Shown in pieces: positions 46,528 through 54,989 of a stretch of 64,000 bases of DNA. Origin of the DNA: Neiella holothuriorum (GTDB lineage: Bacteria; Pseudomonadota; Gammaproteobacteria; Enterobacterales; Neiellaceae); NCBI RefSeq assembly GCF_019457915.1, contig NZ_JAHZSS010000004.1, forward strand, positions 155,631 through 219,630, given 5' to 3'. The stretch's first letter is position 1, and each line of letters begins with the position of its first letter. The notes under the pieces are model-generated. The model did not search any database, was not told the origin of the DNA, and worked only from the letters and a program-made list of their open reading frames with translations. Made by a program: the position numbers and the translations under genes.

Positions 46528-47787
46528 CTAATTCACCACATCGTGCCACTCACAGCCTTCATGACCTTCATCCGAGCTCATGGCTCCAGCAAGTCCAAAG
46601 ACCATGACATCCAGCACTTTGCTATCGGTAAAATAATCCTTATGAGCAGCCATTGGCTCGGCCACCTGAGTGAGCCCAAACACATTGATAGGCGCCGCCA
46701 CTTCGGTCACAACATTGACGAGCTTTGGACATAAGCGGGCGTCAATGAATTCATCAACGAATGTTTGTGGCACCGTGTAACTAAACACATCATTTGGGTC
46801 GGTAATGGACACAAGCCGCATCTCATTAACCAAGCGCTTGTCGTAATCAGCACTCGATGTGGTGCAGTAATCTCCGGTCTGAACCTTGCTATCAGGCTCC
46901 GGTCGGCCTAATTGGAACAGCTGCAACTGATTCGACAACATGTAGATATTTAAATTTTGATTCTTGAAGGCCGGGTTGATGCCGTCTTGCTGATTATCAT
47001 TTTCTGCCGCTCGCTGAATCACATCCATGATAATACGGCTGCCCATACTGTGGGTGATCACGGCATAACCGGCTGGTTGGCTTGGCGACTGTTGATTTTG
47101 CCGCTGGCAATCAAATGAAGCATTCGGTTGCAGCTGCTCCCAACGACTGATTGTCATCAAGCAGGTTGCGGTATCAACCGCTTGCCGAATACGCTCGCCC
47201 GTTGGCCCCATGTAAATCATCGGATCAGAGGCGTGCATATTGACCATTTCCTTGAGCTGCCGATTCACCATCACCCGTTGGCTCGTCATCGCAGTCGATT
47301 CATCAAACGCCAGCTTGGCTTTGTCTGCCGCGGCAATATCCGTCCAACTCAACTCAAACACCAATAACTGGCGATTGTCCTGAGCATTGCGAAAACGCAA
47401 CACGTTAAGCTGGCCTAACGACTGCTCGGTTTGGCCTTTATTCCAACCTGAATCGATCTGATTTAAGGCAAGTTTACGAGGTCTTGCGTCCACTCGGGTT
47501 AGCCCCATCCGCCGCGCCAATTGAAAACTCATTGCATCGGCGTAACCACTCGGATAGTTACCAGCCCCATGAATCACCAATACACGCAGTTCACGTTGCT
47601 CATAAGGGTTTTGGTTGGCCCAAGTTTCACTGAGGCCTTTGAAGGTTTCACCATACACTTGGCATCGGCGCTGGTAATTGATTTTATCTTGTTCTAATAC
47701 TGCCTCAGTCACGCCTTTGGCAACGCTGGAGCAGCCCTGTAAACACACCACTGCGGATGCGATAAAAAAGTAACGGTAAAAATGCAT
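46528..47787 (-). CDS. Alpha/beta-hydrolase-like lipoprotein
   Basis: About 419 residues. Lipobox LQGC near residue 19, then a hydrolase-like core: VLVIHGAGNYPSGYADAM (oxyanion region) and the nucleophile elbow THSMGSR. A His late in the protein could complete the triad, but I cannot assign it. Probably an outer- or inner-membrane-anchored esterase or lipase-like enzyme facing the periplasm. ATG at 47787 starts just before the signal; the frame extends seven codons upstream. No operon partner, and I do not recognise a named family. Confidence 0.75.
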   Translation of the reverse strand: MHFYRYFFIASAVVCLQGCSSVAKGVTEAVLEQDKINYQRRCQVYGETFKGLSETWANQNPYEQRELRVLVIHGAGNYPSGYADAMSFQLARRMGLTRVDARPRKLALNQIDSGWNKGQTEQSLGQLNVLRFRNAQDNRQLLVFELSWTDIAAADKAKLAFDESTAMTSQRVMVNRQLKEMVNMHASDPMIYMGPTGERIRQAVDTATCLMTISRWEQLQPNASFDCQRQNQQSPSQPAGYAVITHSMGSRIIMDVIQRAAENDNQQDGINPAFKNQNLNIYMLSNQLQLFQLGRPEPDSKVQTGDYCTTSSADYDKRLVNEMRLVSITDPNDVFSYTVPQTFVDEFIDARLCPKLVNVVTEVAAPINVFGLTQVAEPMAAHKDYFTDSKVLDVMVFGLAGAMSSDEGHEGCEWHDVVN

Positions 47788-47871
47788 AGCCAAGTGAGAT
47801 CTGTCCATAATGATCGGACAGTGTACCGTTTGGCTTATGAAGAACAGATGACAGTGGTGCAGTAGAAAGGG

Positions 47872-48324
47872 TTAACTAAGTGCCAAACTCATCAGGTGGC
47901 CATCTTCGCGGCCCCATGGCGCGCTGTAATAGCCTTTGCGCACACCATCGAGTTGGAAGCCTAACGACTTATATAGGTTGATCGCTTTGCCATTGGTATC
48001 GCGTACTTCCAGAAACACCTTACTAACCGACGACAAGCGGCATTGCGCCAACATGTGCTGTAGCAGTTGCTTGCCAAATCCTTGCCCCTGAAATGCGCTG
48101 GCAATACCGATATTGTGTAAGCTCGCTTCACCGGCAATCGCCTCGGCAACATAATAGCCTGCTAATTCCTCCGCTGACTGCTCAGATAACATGACGAAGC
48201 AAAAATAACGATTCACCGACAAGCTATCGGCAAATAGATACTCTGACCAAGGGTTGTACTGCAGTTGTTGCTCGATGGCCGCGACCGCTTGCACGTCGCT
48301 TGATTGCATCGGGCGAATGATCAT
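47872..48324 (-). CDS. rimI: Ribosomal-protein alanine N-acetyltransferase
   Basis: GNAT acetyltransferase, 150 residues, that acetylates the N-terminal Ala of ribosomal protein S18. Acetyl-CoA loop in the form IGIASAFQGQGFGKQLLQHML and the conserved NGKAINLYKSLGF region with Tyr. ATG at 48324 overlaps the holD stop (ATGA); the longer frame would run through holD. The holD-rimI pairing is the same as in E. coli, which supports both names. Confidence 0.93.
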   Translation of the reverse strand: MIIRPMQSSDVQAVAAIEQQLQYNPWSEYLFADSLSVNRYFCFVMLSEQSAEELAGYYVAEAIAGEASLHNIGIASAFQGQGFGKQLLQHMLAQCRLSSVSKVFLEVRDTNGKAINLYKSLGFQLDGVRKGYYSAPWGREDGHLMSLALS

Positions 48325-48740
48325 GCTGGCTGGTGCCAATCTTTGAGTTGGCTCCATAACGCGCCTTTTTGCTGACGGTTTTGGGCAAGTTCTGACAAGC
48401 TGGCAGATTCGATATGACAGGTTGTGGCAGCAAACAATTCTGTTTGCGTTGCCGTTGCACTCCACCAAACGCACTCTATAGTCGCTAACTGGGTTGGTGT
48501 TAGCACAGTGACATTATCAACAAGCAAGTAGTCACTCAAGCGCCAGTTCACGGCTTGGATAATGGATTGCAGTAGGCGCCGTTGCGCTTGAACATCGTCA
48601 CTGGCCGCAACAATAAGAAATTTAGCGGGGCTGGTTGGAGCCGAAGCAACGCCAATCGGCTGTCGCTGCTCGCCGGCAGCAACGGGTTGCCAGGCTTGAA
48701 TTCCCATAGTCTGTAAGACTTGCCATTGTGCTTGATTCAT
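48321..48740 (-). CDS. holD: DNA polymerase III subunit psi
   Basis: 139-residue psi subunit, which links the clamp loader to the chi subunit and single-strand binding protein. The N-terminus (NQAQWQVLQTMGIQAWQPV) is the conserved part that binds the gamma/tau subunits. The protein is always poorly conserved, but size, position directly before rimI and the N-terminal pattern support the call. Probably the first gene of the holD-rimI operon. Confidence 0.85.
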   Translation of the reverse strand: MNQAQWQVLQTMGIQAWQPVAAGEQRQPIGVASAPTSPAKFLIVAASDDVQAQRRLLQSIIQAVNWRLSDYLLVDNVTVLTPTQLATIECVWWSATATQTELFAATTCHIESASLSELAQNRQQKGALWSQLKDWHQPA

Positions 48741-48821
48741 AATTCCCCCGCGTTGAGGGAGCTATATTAACCATTCGCCCACCAACTTGCATTAACCATG
48801 GGCAAGCCGATGTAATTCGGA

Positions 48822-49619
48822 TTACGCAACGATGCTCGACATTGCACGTTCGCAATCAACCGCTAAAGAATCAACATCAGCATGGCCTAAGCGAATTGAC
48901 TCGCCAATCATGATTAACGCGGGCGAAGGTAGCCCTGCGGCGTCTACTTTCTCTTGTATATCAGACAAACTGCCAATCACCTGTTGTTGGTCAGCGGTGC
49001 AGCCTTTACTGATCACAGCGATTGGCGTGTCTGTCGCGCGCCCTTCGCCCGTTAAGGTTTGGCAAATTTCAGTGAGCTTGCTTAGCCCCATATAGATCAC
49101 CAAGGTATGCTCAGGGTGAATCAATGCACTCCAGCCATTGGGCAATTTGCCGTCGCTACCGTGAGCGGTGAGAAATGTCACAGCTCGGGCAATGCCTCGG
49201 TGAGTCAACGGAATACCGGTCGCAGCAGCACAGCCGCTGGCAGCGGTGATGCCTGGAATCACTTGATACTGAATATCTGCATCGCGCAGGGCTAACATTT
49301 CTTCCCCGCCTCGCCCAAACACAAAGGGGTCGCCACCTTTGAGACGCACAATGTGGCGCGGTTGCTGAGCCAGCGTAACCAACAGCTGATCGATTTCTTG
49401 CTGCGACATTTGAATGCAGCCTTTCGCTTTACCAACGTATATTTGCTGACAATGCGCGGGCACGTGCTGCAACAATTCTGGCGACGATAACCGGTCGTAG
49501 ACGATCACATCGGCAGACTGGATCGCTTTGAGCGCTTTAACCGTGATCAGATCCGGATCACCGGGGCCAGCGCCAACCAAGCTTACATATCCAGTTTGTC
49601 GTTCGCGATGTGTTTTCAT
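48822..49619 (-). CDS. cobA: Uroporphyrinogen-III C-methyltransferase (SUMT)
   Basis: Adds two methyl groups from S-adenosylmethionine to uroporphyrinogen III, giving precorrin-2, the precursor of siroheme and cobalamin. 265 residues. Conserved VSLVGAGPGDPDLITVKAL near the N-terminus, RLKGGDPFVFGRGGEE and PGITAASGCAAATGIPLTHR. One domain only, unlike CysG. ATG 49619 gives the usual N-terminus; a TTG upstream at 49655 is possible. In an operon with nasT-nasS, it probably supplies siroheme for nitrite reductase, though no nitrite reductase gene is in the window. Confidence 0.95.
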   Translation of the reverse strand: MKTHRERQTGYVSLVGAGPGDPDLITVKALKAIQSADVIVYDRLSSPELLQHVPAHCQQIYVGKAKGCIQMSQQEIDQLLVTLAQQPRHIVRLKGGDPFVFGRGGEEMLALRDADIQYQVIPGITAASGCAAATGIPLTHRGIARAVTFLTAHGSDGKLPNGWSALIHPEHTLVIYMGLSKLTEICQTLTGEGRATDTPIAVISKGCTADQQQVIGSLSDIQEKVDAAGLPSPALIMIGESIRLGHADVDSLAVDCERAMSSIVA

Positions 49620-49655
49620 GTGGTTATTCCAATCGTAGAAATACTGCGTATTCAA

Positions 49656-50756
49656 TTAAGCAAGAGTAACAAGCGCTGGCATTTTATGGCCGGCAACTTC
49701 CGGTAAGGCAACACCGGCCAATTGCTCGGCGCGACTCATTGTCTGACCGTTAAAACAAGATCGAATATCTTCTAGTGTCATGTTGTGTTCAGCAACACAA
49801 TCGTTCATATGAGTGAGCAGCCATTGCTGTTGGATTTCCGATAGCTGATTCGCCAAGCGACCATAAAATTCATGGTAATTCGGCACATAAACCTGCTCGC
49901 CCAATCGATTCAAAACCAATTCACCGGATATCGCCGGCTTTAACGCTGCCGGAGGCAAATCTAAGTATTCGGGCTTCGCGAGCATGGCGATAGCTTTGTC
50001 TTGATTCGCGGGCTCGCCAAGCCATGCACACGCCCCGAGCACGGCAGCGAGTAATTGGTCATATTGCTCGGCATTTTGTTCAACCCAAAGCTTTGGCATT
50101 GCTAAAACTTTTTCAGGTGTCTGGCTCCATAATTGGCAACCGGCAGCCATAATCTCAGCCACCCCTTTTTGCACGGCGACAGAGCTCCAAGGGGAGCCAA
50201 CACAAAAACCATCAATATGGCCGTTCATCAGGCTATCAACCATTTGCTCAGGCGGCAGCGTAACAATGTCAACGTCTTGTGTCGGGTTTAACCCGGCGTA
50301 ACGCAACCAAGCGTGTAGTTGAAATGTATGAACGGAGTATGGGTGAACGGTAGCAAGCTTGATCGATTGACGGCGCTGGCGCACCCATTCGCCAAAGCTT
50401 TGGGCATTGACCATCGGGTTGCCGCCCAACTCACCGCCAACGGCTCGAATTTGAGCGCAGCAGCGTGATGACATGGAAATGGCATTGCCATTACAGCCAA
50501 GGCTCAGGCTCATGTCCATCGCCATCGCAGGCCCCATTAAACCGCCATGAATAGCAATGGCTAATGGTGCTAGCAACTGCGCGCCTTGAATCACATTGGC
50601 ATGCAGCTTATCGCGAATAGCCGCCCATGAACGTTCCCGCTGCAATTCGACATCTAAGCCGTGTTGTTTATACAGACCAAGTTGTTCGGCCACGATTAAA
50701 GGTGCACTGTCGGTCAGGCGAACAAATCCAATTTTAATTTTATCGTTATTACTCAT
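49656..50756 (-). CDS. nasS: Nitrate/nitrite sensor NasS
   Basis: 366-residue protein of the NrtA/CmpA family of nitrate-binding proteins (KIGFVRLTDSAPLIVAEQLGLYKQHGLDVELQ; GPAMAMDMSLSLGCNGNAISMS). It has no signal peptide, which marks it as the cytoplasmic sensor NasS and not the periplasmic uptake component. NasS binds nitrate or nitrite and sequesters the antiterminator NasT in their absence. ATG 50756 is the best start; it overlaps nasT by 8 bp. Middle gene of nasT-nasS-cobA. Confidence 0.93.
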   Translation of the reverse strand: MSNNDKIKIGFVRLTDSAPLIVAEQLGLYKQHGLDVELQRERSWAAIRDKLHANVIQGAQLLAPLAIAIHGGLMGPAMAMDMSLSLGCNGNAISMSSRCCAQIRAVGGELGGNPMVNAQSFGEWVRQRRQSIKLATVHPYSVHTFQLHAWLRYAGLNPTQDVDIVTLPPEQMVDSLMNGHIDGFCVGSPWSSVAVQKGVAEIMAAGCQLWSQTPEKVLAMPKLWVEQNAEQYDQLLAAVLGACAWLGEPANQDKAIAMLAKPEYLDLPPAALKPAISGELVLNRLGEQVYVPNYHEFYGRLANQLSEIQQQWLLTHMNDCVAEHNMTLEDIRSCFNGQTMSRAEQLAGVALPEVAGHKMPALVTLA

Positions 50757-51396
50757 GACCGATCCCATGTTCAACTTCCGTACTCAAATTCTTTCCTGAC
50801 GCACCGGGCAACAGCGCTTCAATTAAGTTGTCAGCCGCTTGCTCTAAACGCCAGCGCTGACGCATTGCTAAGTCGCGTAAATGTTTATGAGCTTGTTGCT
50901 CAGTTAACTTTTGTGTGGCCATTAATAGGCCTTTAGCGCGTTCTATTCGTTTTCTTGCTTCTAATTCGGCTTGGCTATCAGCTAATGCCTGTTTCAATGT
51001 TTGGTGCTGTTGAAACTGCACAATGGCCAAGTCGATGGCTGTTTTTACTCGGTTCGGCTCAATCGATTGCGTCATATAAGCACTAACGCCGGCATCCACT
51101 GCCTGTGCCATGAAGTCTGCGCTCTCTTGTTCAGAAAACATCACCACGGGAATCGGATGATGGTTATTCACAAACGATAAGCTTTCCAGAATATCCCGAT
51201 CCGGTGAGTCCAGCTCCATGATGACGATGTCGGGAAGAGTTAGGCCAATTTGATTAAGTAACCCTGAAGCATGTGGCAGGTTTGCGACCACATCAAAGCC
51301 ATTGTCTCGTAACGCGGTTTCAACTAAGGCGGCTCGTTCCACCTGATCATCCACCAACATGACTTTAATGGCCGTCATTTCAGCTTGAGCTTGCAT
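50749..51396 (-). CDS. nasT: ANTAR-domain antiterminator NasT
   Basis: 215 residues: a pseudo-receiver domain (about 8-120; VMLVDDQVERAALVETALRDNGFDVV) and a C-terminal ANTAR RNA-binding domain (about 150-205; RIERAKGLLMATQKLTEQQAHKHLRDLAM). NasT binds hexaloop hairpins in leader RNAs and allows read-through into nitrate assimilation genes. The leader of this very gene holds a hairpin with the ANTAR-type loop, and NtrC sites and a sigma-54 promoter lie upstream. Start at 51396; Met7 is an alternative with no ribosome binding site. Confidence 0.93.
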   Translation of the reverse strand: MQAQAEMTAIKVMLVDDQVERAALVETALRDNGFDVVANLPHASGLLNQIGLTLPDIVIMELDSPDRDILESLSFVNNHHPIPVVMFSEQESADFMAQAVDAGVSAYMTQSIEPNRVKTAIDLAIVQFQQHQTLKQALADSQAELEARKRIERAKGLLMATQKLTEQQAHKHLRDLAMRQRWRLEQAADNLIEALLPGASGKNLSTEVEHGIGHE

Positions 51397-51412
51397 AATT
51401 ATTGTTTTCTCT

Positions 51413-51458
51413 AATGCGCCTTTGCATTGTAAGTACTGCCATCAGAGATACCGATGGC
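51413..51458 (-). promoter_or_regulatory. Leader hairpins upstream of nasT, one with an ANTAR-type hexaloop
   Basis: In the predicted nasT leader, AATGC-AAAGGC-GCATT (51413-51428) is a 5-bp stem with a six-base loop having A at position 1 and G at position 4, as in ANTAR target hairpins. An upstream hairpin, GCCATC/GATGGC (51438-51458), has a larger loop that does not fit that rule. No terminator T-run follows, so true antitermination is not shown. Confidence 0.45.
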
Positions 51459-51483
51459 TGCAATTTTTAATCTATCAGACAAA

Positions 51484-51499
51484 AGCAAAAGCCAGGCCA
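51484..51499 (-). promoter_or_regulatory. Sigma-54 promoter of nasT-nasS-cobA
   Basis: Minus strand TGGCCTGGCTTTTGCT: GG and GC at exact sigma-54 spacing, with TTGCT at -12. Lies about 90 bases before the nasT start, giving a leader of about 75 bases. Confidence 0.7.
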
Positions 51500-51525
51500 G
51501 ATAAATAAAACCATTAATATCATGC

Positions 51526-51541
51526 GCTTGAAATTTCAAGC
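51526..51541. promoter_or_regulatory. Perfect 16-bp palindrome upstream of nasT
   Basis: GCTTGAAATTTCAAGC is a perfect palindrome between the sigma-54 promoter and the nearer NtrC site. Candidate operator for another regulator, or part of the enhancer region. Confidence 0.4.
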
Positions 51542-51555
51542 ACCCATTTAGTGCA
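51539..51555 (-). promoter_or_regulatory. NtrC-type binding site, promoter-proximal
   Basis: TGCACTAAATGGGTGCT on the minus strand, fitting TGCAC-N7-GTGCA apart from the last base. Centre about 75 bases upstream of the predicted transcription start. Confidence 0.6.
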
Positions 51556-51593
51556 TTATTTTAGGAGGCGATTAGAATCGAACAATGAGAATT

Positions 51594-51610
51594 GGCACCA
51601 TATTAGTGCA
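51594..51610 (-). promoter_or_regulatory. NtrC-type binding site, promoter-distal
   Basis: TGCACTAATATGGTGCC on the minus strand, a very close match to TGCACCAAAATGGTGCA. Its centre is 55 bp upstream of the proximal site, as expected for paired NtrC enhancers. Confidence 0.65.
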
Positions 51611-51638
51611 GGTGAATTTTGGCAGGAGCAGAAAAGAC

Positions 51639-51663
51639 AAAACCCAGCCGAAGCTGGGTTTTT
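51639..51663 (-). terminator. Terminator of tRNA-Trp
   Basis: Minus strand: AAAACCCAGC-TTCG-GCTGGGTTTT followed by more T. Classic stem with TTCG loop, just after the tRNA. Confidence 0.88.
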
Positions 51664-51668
51664 ATAAT

Positions 51669-51745
51669 TGGCAGGGGCGGAGGGACTCGAACCCCCAACC
51701 ATCGGTTTTGGAGACCGCTGTTCTACCAATTGGAACTACGCCCCT
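51669..51745 (-). tRNA. tRNA-Trp (anticodon CCA)
   Basis: 77 bases with encoded CCA (51669-51671). Acceptor stem AGGGGCG/CGCCCCT, anticodon loop CTCCAAA with anticodon CCA, T arm GGGTTCGAGTC. Very close to the E. coli tRNA-Trp with one extra base in the D arm and a G-A mismatch at the top of the anticodon stem. Confidence 0.95.
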
Positions 51746-51785
51746 AGACAAGCGAGCTGGATTATACCTAAGCTCGACAAAAGGT

Positions 51786-51811
51786 AAAGCGCTTTTGTAA
51801 CAAAGCGCTTT
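51786..51811 (-). terminator. Terminator of the polysaccharide operon
   Basis: AAAGCGCTTT, 6-base loop, AAAGCGCTTT, seven bases after the last gene (pglF-like); on the minus strand it is followed by a T-rich stretch. Confidence 0.75.
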
Positions 51812-51817
51812 AGTTGG

Positions 51818-53725
51818 TTAATTAGCAACCGCTGCGAGCTTTTTATCGCTTGCTGACACTAGCGTCATGACCGGCTCACTCGGATCATAAGCCAATGGAG
51901 CTTCCAGTAAAATGCGCTTGATCTGATGAACATCATGACGGGTTAAGGCACTGTCGAGTCGGTCGAGTAACGGCAAGGTTTCTGACAGTGGCAGCGACAC
52001 TTCACTGGCCGACATAATCCGTGGGTGTTGGGTATCAATGGTGTCATTACCAATGAGCAATTCTTCGTAAAGCTTCTCGCCAGGACGAAGACCGGTAAAG
52101 CGAACTTCAATATCGCCGTGCGGATTGCGTTCATCTCGAATCGAGCGTCCCATTAAGTGCGCCATTTTATATGCCAGTTCAACAATGCGCACAGGAGCGC
52201 CCATATCCAAGACATAAACATTACCACCCGTTCCCATCGCGCCAGCTTGGATCACTAACTGCGCAGCTTCTGGAATGGTCATGAAGTATCGGATAATTTC
52301 TGGATGGGTCACCGTAATCGGGCCACCTTCGCTGATTTGCTTTTTGAACAACGGCATTACCGAACCACTGGAGTCCAACACGTTGCCAAAACGTACCATG
52401 ACAAAGCGGGTGCCGTGAGGTTCTTGCGCCAGCGCCTGCAACACCAATTCAGCAAAGCGCTTGGTGGCGCCCATAACATTGGTGGGGCGAACGGCTTTAT
52501 CCGTTGAGACCAACACGAAGGTTTCAACATTGCACTCAATCGCCGCTTCTGCCGCGGCTTTGGTACCAAAGATGTTGTTGCGCACACCGGCCATTGAATT
52601 GGCTTCAACAATCGGTACATGTTTATAGGCTGCCGCATGATAAACCGTATCTACGCGGTATTGATTCATGGTGCTACGCATCAATTTGCCATCGAGCACC
52701 GAGCCTAACACTGACACCAACATGGTGCCCTGCTCTTTGGCTTTTTTGGCCAGCTCGTTGTCAATCTGATACAGGTTGAATTCGGCCAGCTCAAAGAAGA
52801 TCAGTACGCGTGGCTGTTGCGCTAGTACTTGGCGGCACAGCTCTGAGCCAATGGAGCCGCCAGCGCCTGTTACCATCACAACCTTGTTGCGAATATTGCG
52901 CTCAAACAAATCTTTGATGGGCTGCACGGGCTCACGACCAAGTACTTCTTCAACTTTAACAGGGCGTAATTCATCGATACGGTGCTTGCCGCTGACAATG
53001 TCTGACATGCGCGGAACTTGCAGCACTTCCAGCGCATGCGGTTCAATTTTGTGGATCAACTCGCGGCGACGATCAGCTGTGGTATCCGGTAGCGCCAACA
53101 GAATTTTAATGCGGCCGTGGCGAGCTTTCAGTTTATCTAACTGATCGAGGCTATACACCGATAGACCAAGCACTGTCGAGCCAACGAAGCGCTGCTTTTC
53201 ATCCACAAAAGCAACGGGGTGATAATCAATACCGGTATTGAGTGCGGTCACCAATTGACGACCCGCAGAGCCCACGCCGAAGATCACAACCTTCTCTTTG
53301 TTGACGATTTGGTTCTTCACCAGATTAATACTGAGGAGCACACGCGGCACGCTCATGGCGAAGACGGACATAGCGCCAAACAAGATAGGAATAGAGCGAG
53401 GGATGAAGATTTCGGCAACCATGCCAGCGAGGTGCATAAAAGCGGCGGACACAACCACACAGGATATAGCCAGCAACCAGACACTGCCAGTCATAAAGCG
53501 TGTCACCGCGCGATAGACACCGGTCAAACCAGCTAAACCAACGGCTAACGCAACAGATGTTAATAAAACGATAAAATGATCAGCATGAAGCTCGGATGAA
53601 CTCCAACCTAGCCGCAACCAAAAGGCAAGAACGAAAGCTGTAGACATTGCTGCCACATCATAACCGACGACCACCAACTGTTTGGCACGACGAGGCAACC
53701 GATCGAGAAGATCGTTAATTTTCAT
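51818..53725 (-). CDS. pglF: UDP-GlcNAc 4,6-dehydratase, membrane bound (PglF/WbpM/CapD type)
   Basis: First step towards UDP-bacillosamine: UDP-GlcNAc to the 4-keto-6-deoxy sugar. 635 residues: four N-terminal helices (about 15-125), a Rossmann-like domain (VVIFGVGSAGRQL) and a C-terminal SDR dehydratase domain (VVMVTGAGGSIGSELCRQVL). The catalytic Tyr of normal SDRs is Met here (NVMGATK, Met-x3-Lys), as in PglF/WbpM enzymes. ATG at 53725. Last gene of the cluster, 73 bp after the aminotransferase, so it might also have its own promoter. Confidence 0.92.
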   Translation of the reverse strand: MKINDLLDRLPRRAKQLVVVGYDVAAMSTAFVLAFWLRLGWSSSELHADHFIVLLTSVALAVGLAGLTGVYRAVTRFMTGSVWLLAISCVVVSAAFMHLAGMVAEIFIPRSIPILFGAMSVFAMSVPRVLLSINLVKNQIVNKEKVVIFGVGSAGRQLVTALNTGIDYHPVAFVDEKQRFVGSTVLGLSVYSLDQLDKLKARHGRIKILLALPDTTADRRRELIHKIEPHALEVLQVPRMSDIVSGKHRIDELRPVKVEEVLGREPVQPIKDLFERNIRNKVVMVTGAGGSIGSELCRQVLAQQPRVLIFFELAEFNLYQIDNELAKKAKEQGTMLVSVLGSVLDGKLMRSTMNQYRVDTVYHAAAYKHVPIVEANSMAGVRNNIFGTKAAAEAAIECNVETFVLVSTDKAVRPTNVMGATKRFAELVLQALAQEPHGTRFVMVRFGNVLDSSGSVMPLFKKQISEGGPITVTHPEIIRYFMTIPEAAQLVIQAGAMGTGGNVYVLDMGAPVRIVELAYKMAHLMGRSIRDERNPHGDIEVRFTGLRPGEKLYEELLIGNDTIDTQHPRIMSASEVSLPLSETLPLLDRLDSALTRHDVHQIKRILLEAPLAYDPSEPVMTLVSASDKKLAAVAN

Positions 53726-53798
53726 AGCGCACAATCACTTATATATTATTATTGTGCGAACCTACCACCAAAGTGTGACTTACACAACATCCGACCAG

Positions 53799-54986
53799 TC
53801 AAATCTTTGACAGTTCAGCCATTTTCGTCATCACAACGTGAATTGCATCGACAAATTTTAACATTTCGTCATCTGTCAGTGTTGGATGTACCATAAACAT
53901 TAGGCTTGTCTCACCTAGCAATTGGGCGCCAGGCAAGCGTTTCTCCGGCCGTAAACCATGCTTTTCAAATGCATTTTCCAAATATACTTCAGAGCAAGAG
54001 CCAGACATGGTGGGTAACCCTGCTTCATTTAGCTCGGCCATGATTCGGTCGCGATCGTAACCGTCAGGTAACAAATCAGGGCGAACGAACACATAATGTT
54101 TGTAGCGGGCATGATCGACAAATTCAGGTATTTGAGGAATGTGGATCCACGGGTAATCGGCAAAGGCGTGATCAAGCATTTTTGCCAATTGCTGGCGTCG
54201 AGCTTTCCAATCGTCCATACGGCCCAGTTGAATGCGCCCGATGGCCGATTGCATTTCGGTTAATCGCCAATTCGTCCCAAAGGATTCATGCAACCAGCGA
54301 AAGCCTGGCGGATGCTGACTGTTGTAGACTTTATCGTAGCTTTTGCCATGATCTTTAAAGGACCAAGCTCGTTGCCACAATTCTTCATCATTGGTGGTGA
54401 CCATGCCGCCTTCGCCACCTGTGGTCATGATCTTGTCCTGACAAAATGACCAAGCGCCCATGTGACCAATACTGCCAACCGAGCGACCTTTGTATTTGGC
54501 GCCGTGGGCCTGTGCGCAATCTTCAATCACGTATAGATCATGTTGGTTGGCTAACGCCATGATCGGATCCATATCGCAAGGCCAGCCCGCTAAATGAACA
54601 CAAATGATGGCTTTGGTGTTGCTGTTGATATGTGGCGCAATCGTTTCTGCGCTGACATTTTGGCTGTCCAAATCAACATCGGCAAACACCGGCGTTGCAC
54701 CAGCATTAACAATCGCGCTCACCGACGCTAAAAAAGTGCGCGAGGTAACAATGACTTCATCACCTTGGCCTACACCAATTGCATGTAGCGCTAAATCCAA
54801 CGCCACTGTGCCATTCGCAACTGCCACGGCGTAGTGCGCATCTGCAAACGCCGCAAATTCCTTTTCAAACGAACGCCCTTCTTGCCCGGTCCAGTAATTC
54901 ACTTTATTGGACAGCAACACCCGCTGAACAGCGTCGGCCTCTTCTTGGGTAAAACTAGGCCAAGGCGAATAGTTGGTATTGAGCAT
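53799..54986 (-). CDS. pglE: Aminotransferase of the DegT/DnrJ/EryC1 family (PglE-like)
   Basis: PLP-dependent aminotransferase, 395 residues, that would aminate C4 of the keto sugar made by PglF. PLP Lys in SFCQDKIMTTGGEGGM; other family blocks are VANGTVALDLALHAIG and DVDLDSQNVSA. The substrate is inferred from neighbours: PglD, PglC and PglF homologues flank it. Three bases downstream of the acetyltransferase gene stop, so cotranscribed. Confidence 0.9.
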   Translation of the reverse strand: MLNTNYSPWPSFTQEEADAVQRVLLSNKVNYWTGQEGRSFEKEFAAFADAHYAVAVANGTVALDLALHAIGVGQGDEVIVTSRTFLASVSAIVNAGATPVFADVDLDSQNVSAETIAPHINSNTKAIICVHLAGWPCDMDPIMALANQHDLYVIEDCAQAHGAKYKGRSVGSIGHMGAWSFCQDKIMTTGGEGGMVTTNDEELWQRAWSFKDHGKSYDKVYNSQHPPGFRWLHESFGTNWRLTEMQSAIGRIQLGRMDDWKARRQQLAKMLDHAFADYPWIHIPQIPEFVDHARYKHYVFVRPDLLPDGYDRDRIMAELNEAGLPTMSGSCSEVYLENAFEKHGLRPEKRLPGAQLLGETSLMFMVHPTLTDDEMLKFVDAIHVVMTKMAELSKI

Positions 54987-54989
54987 GAA

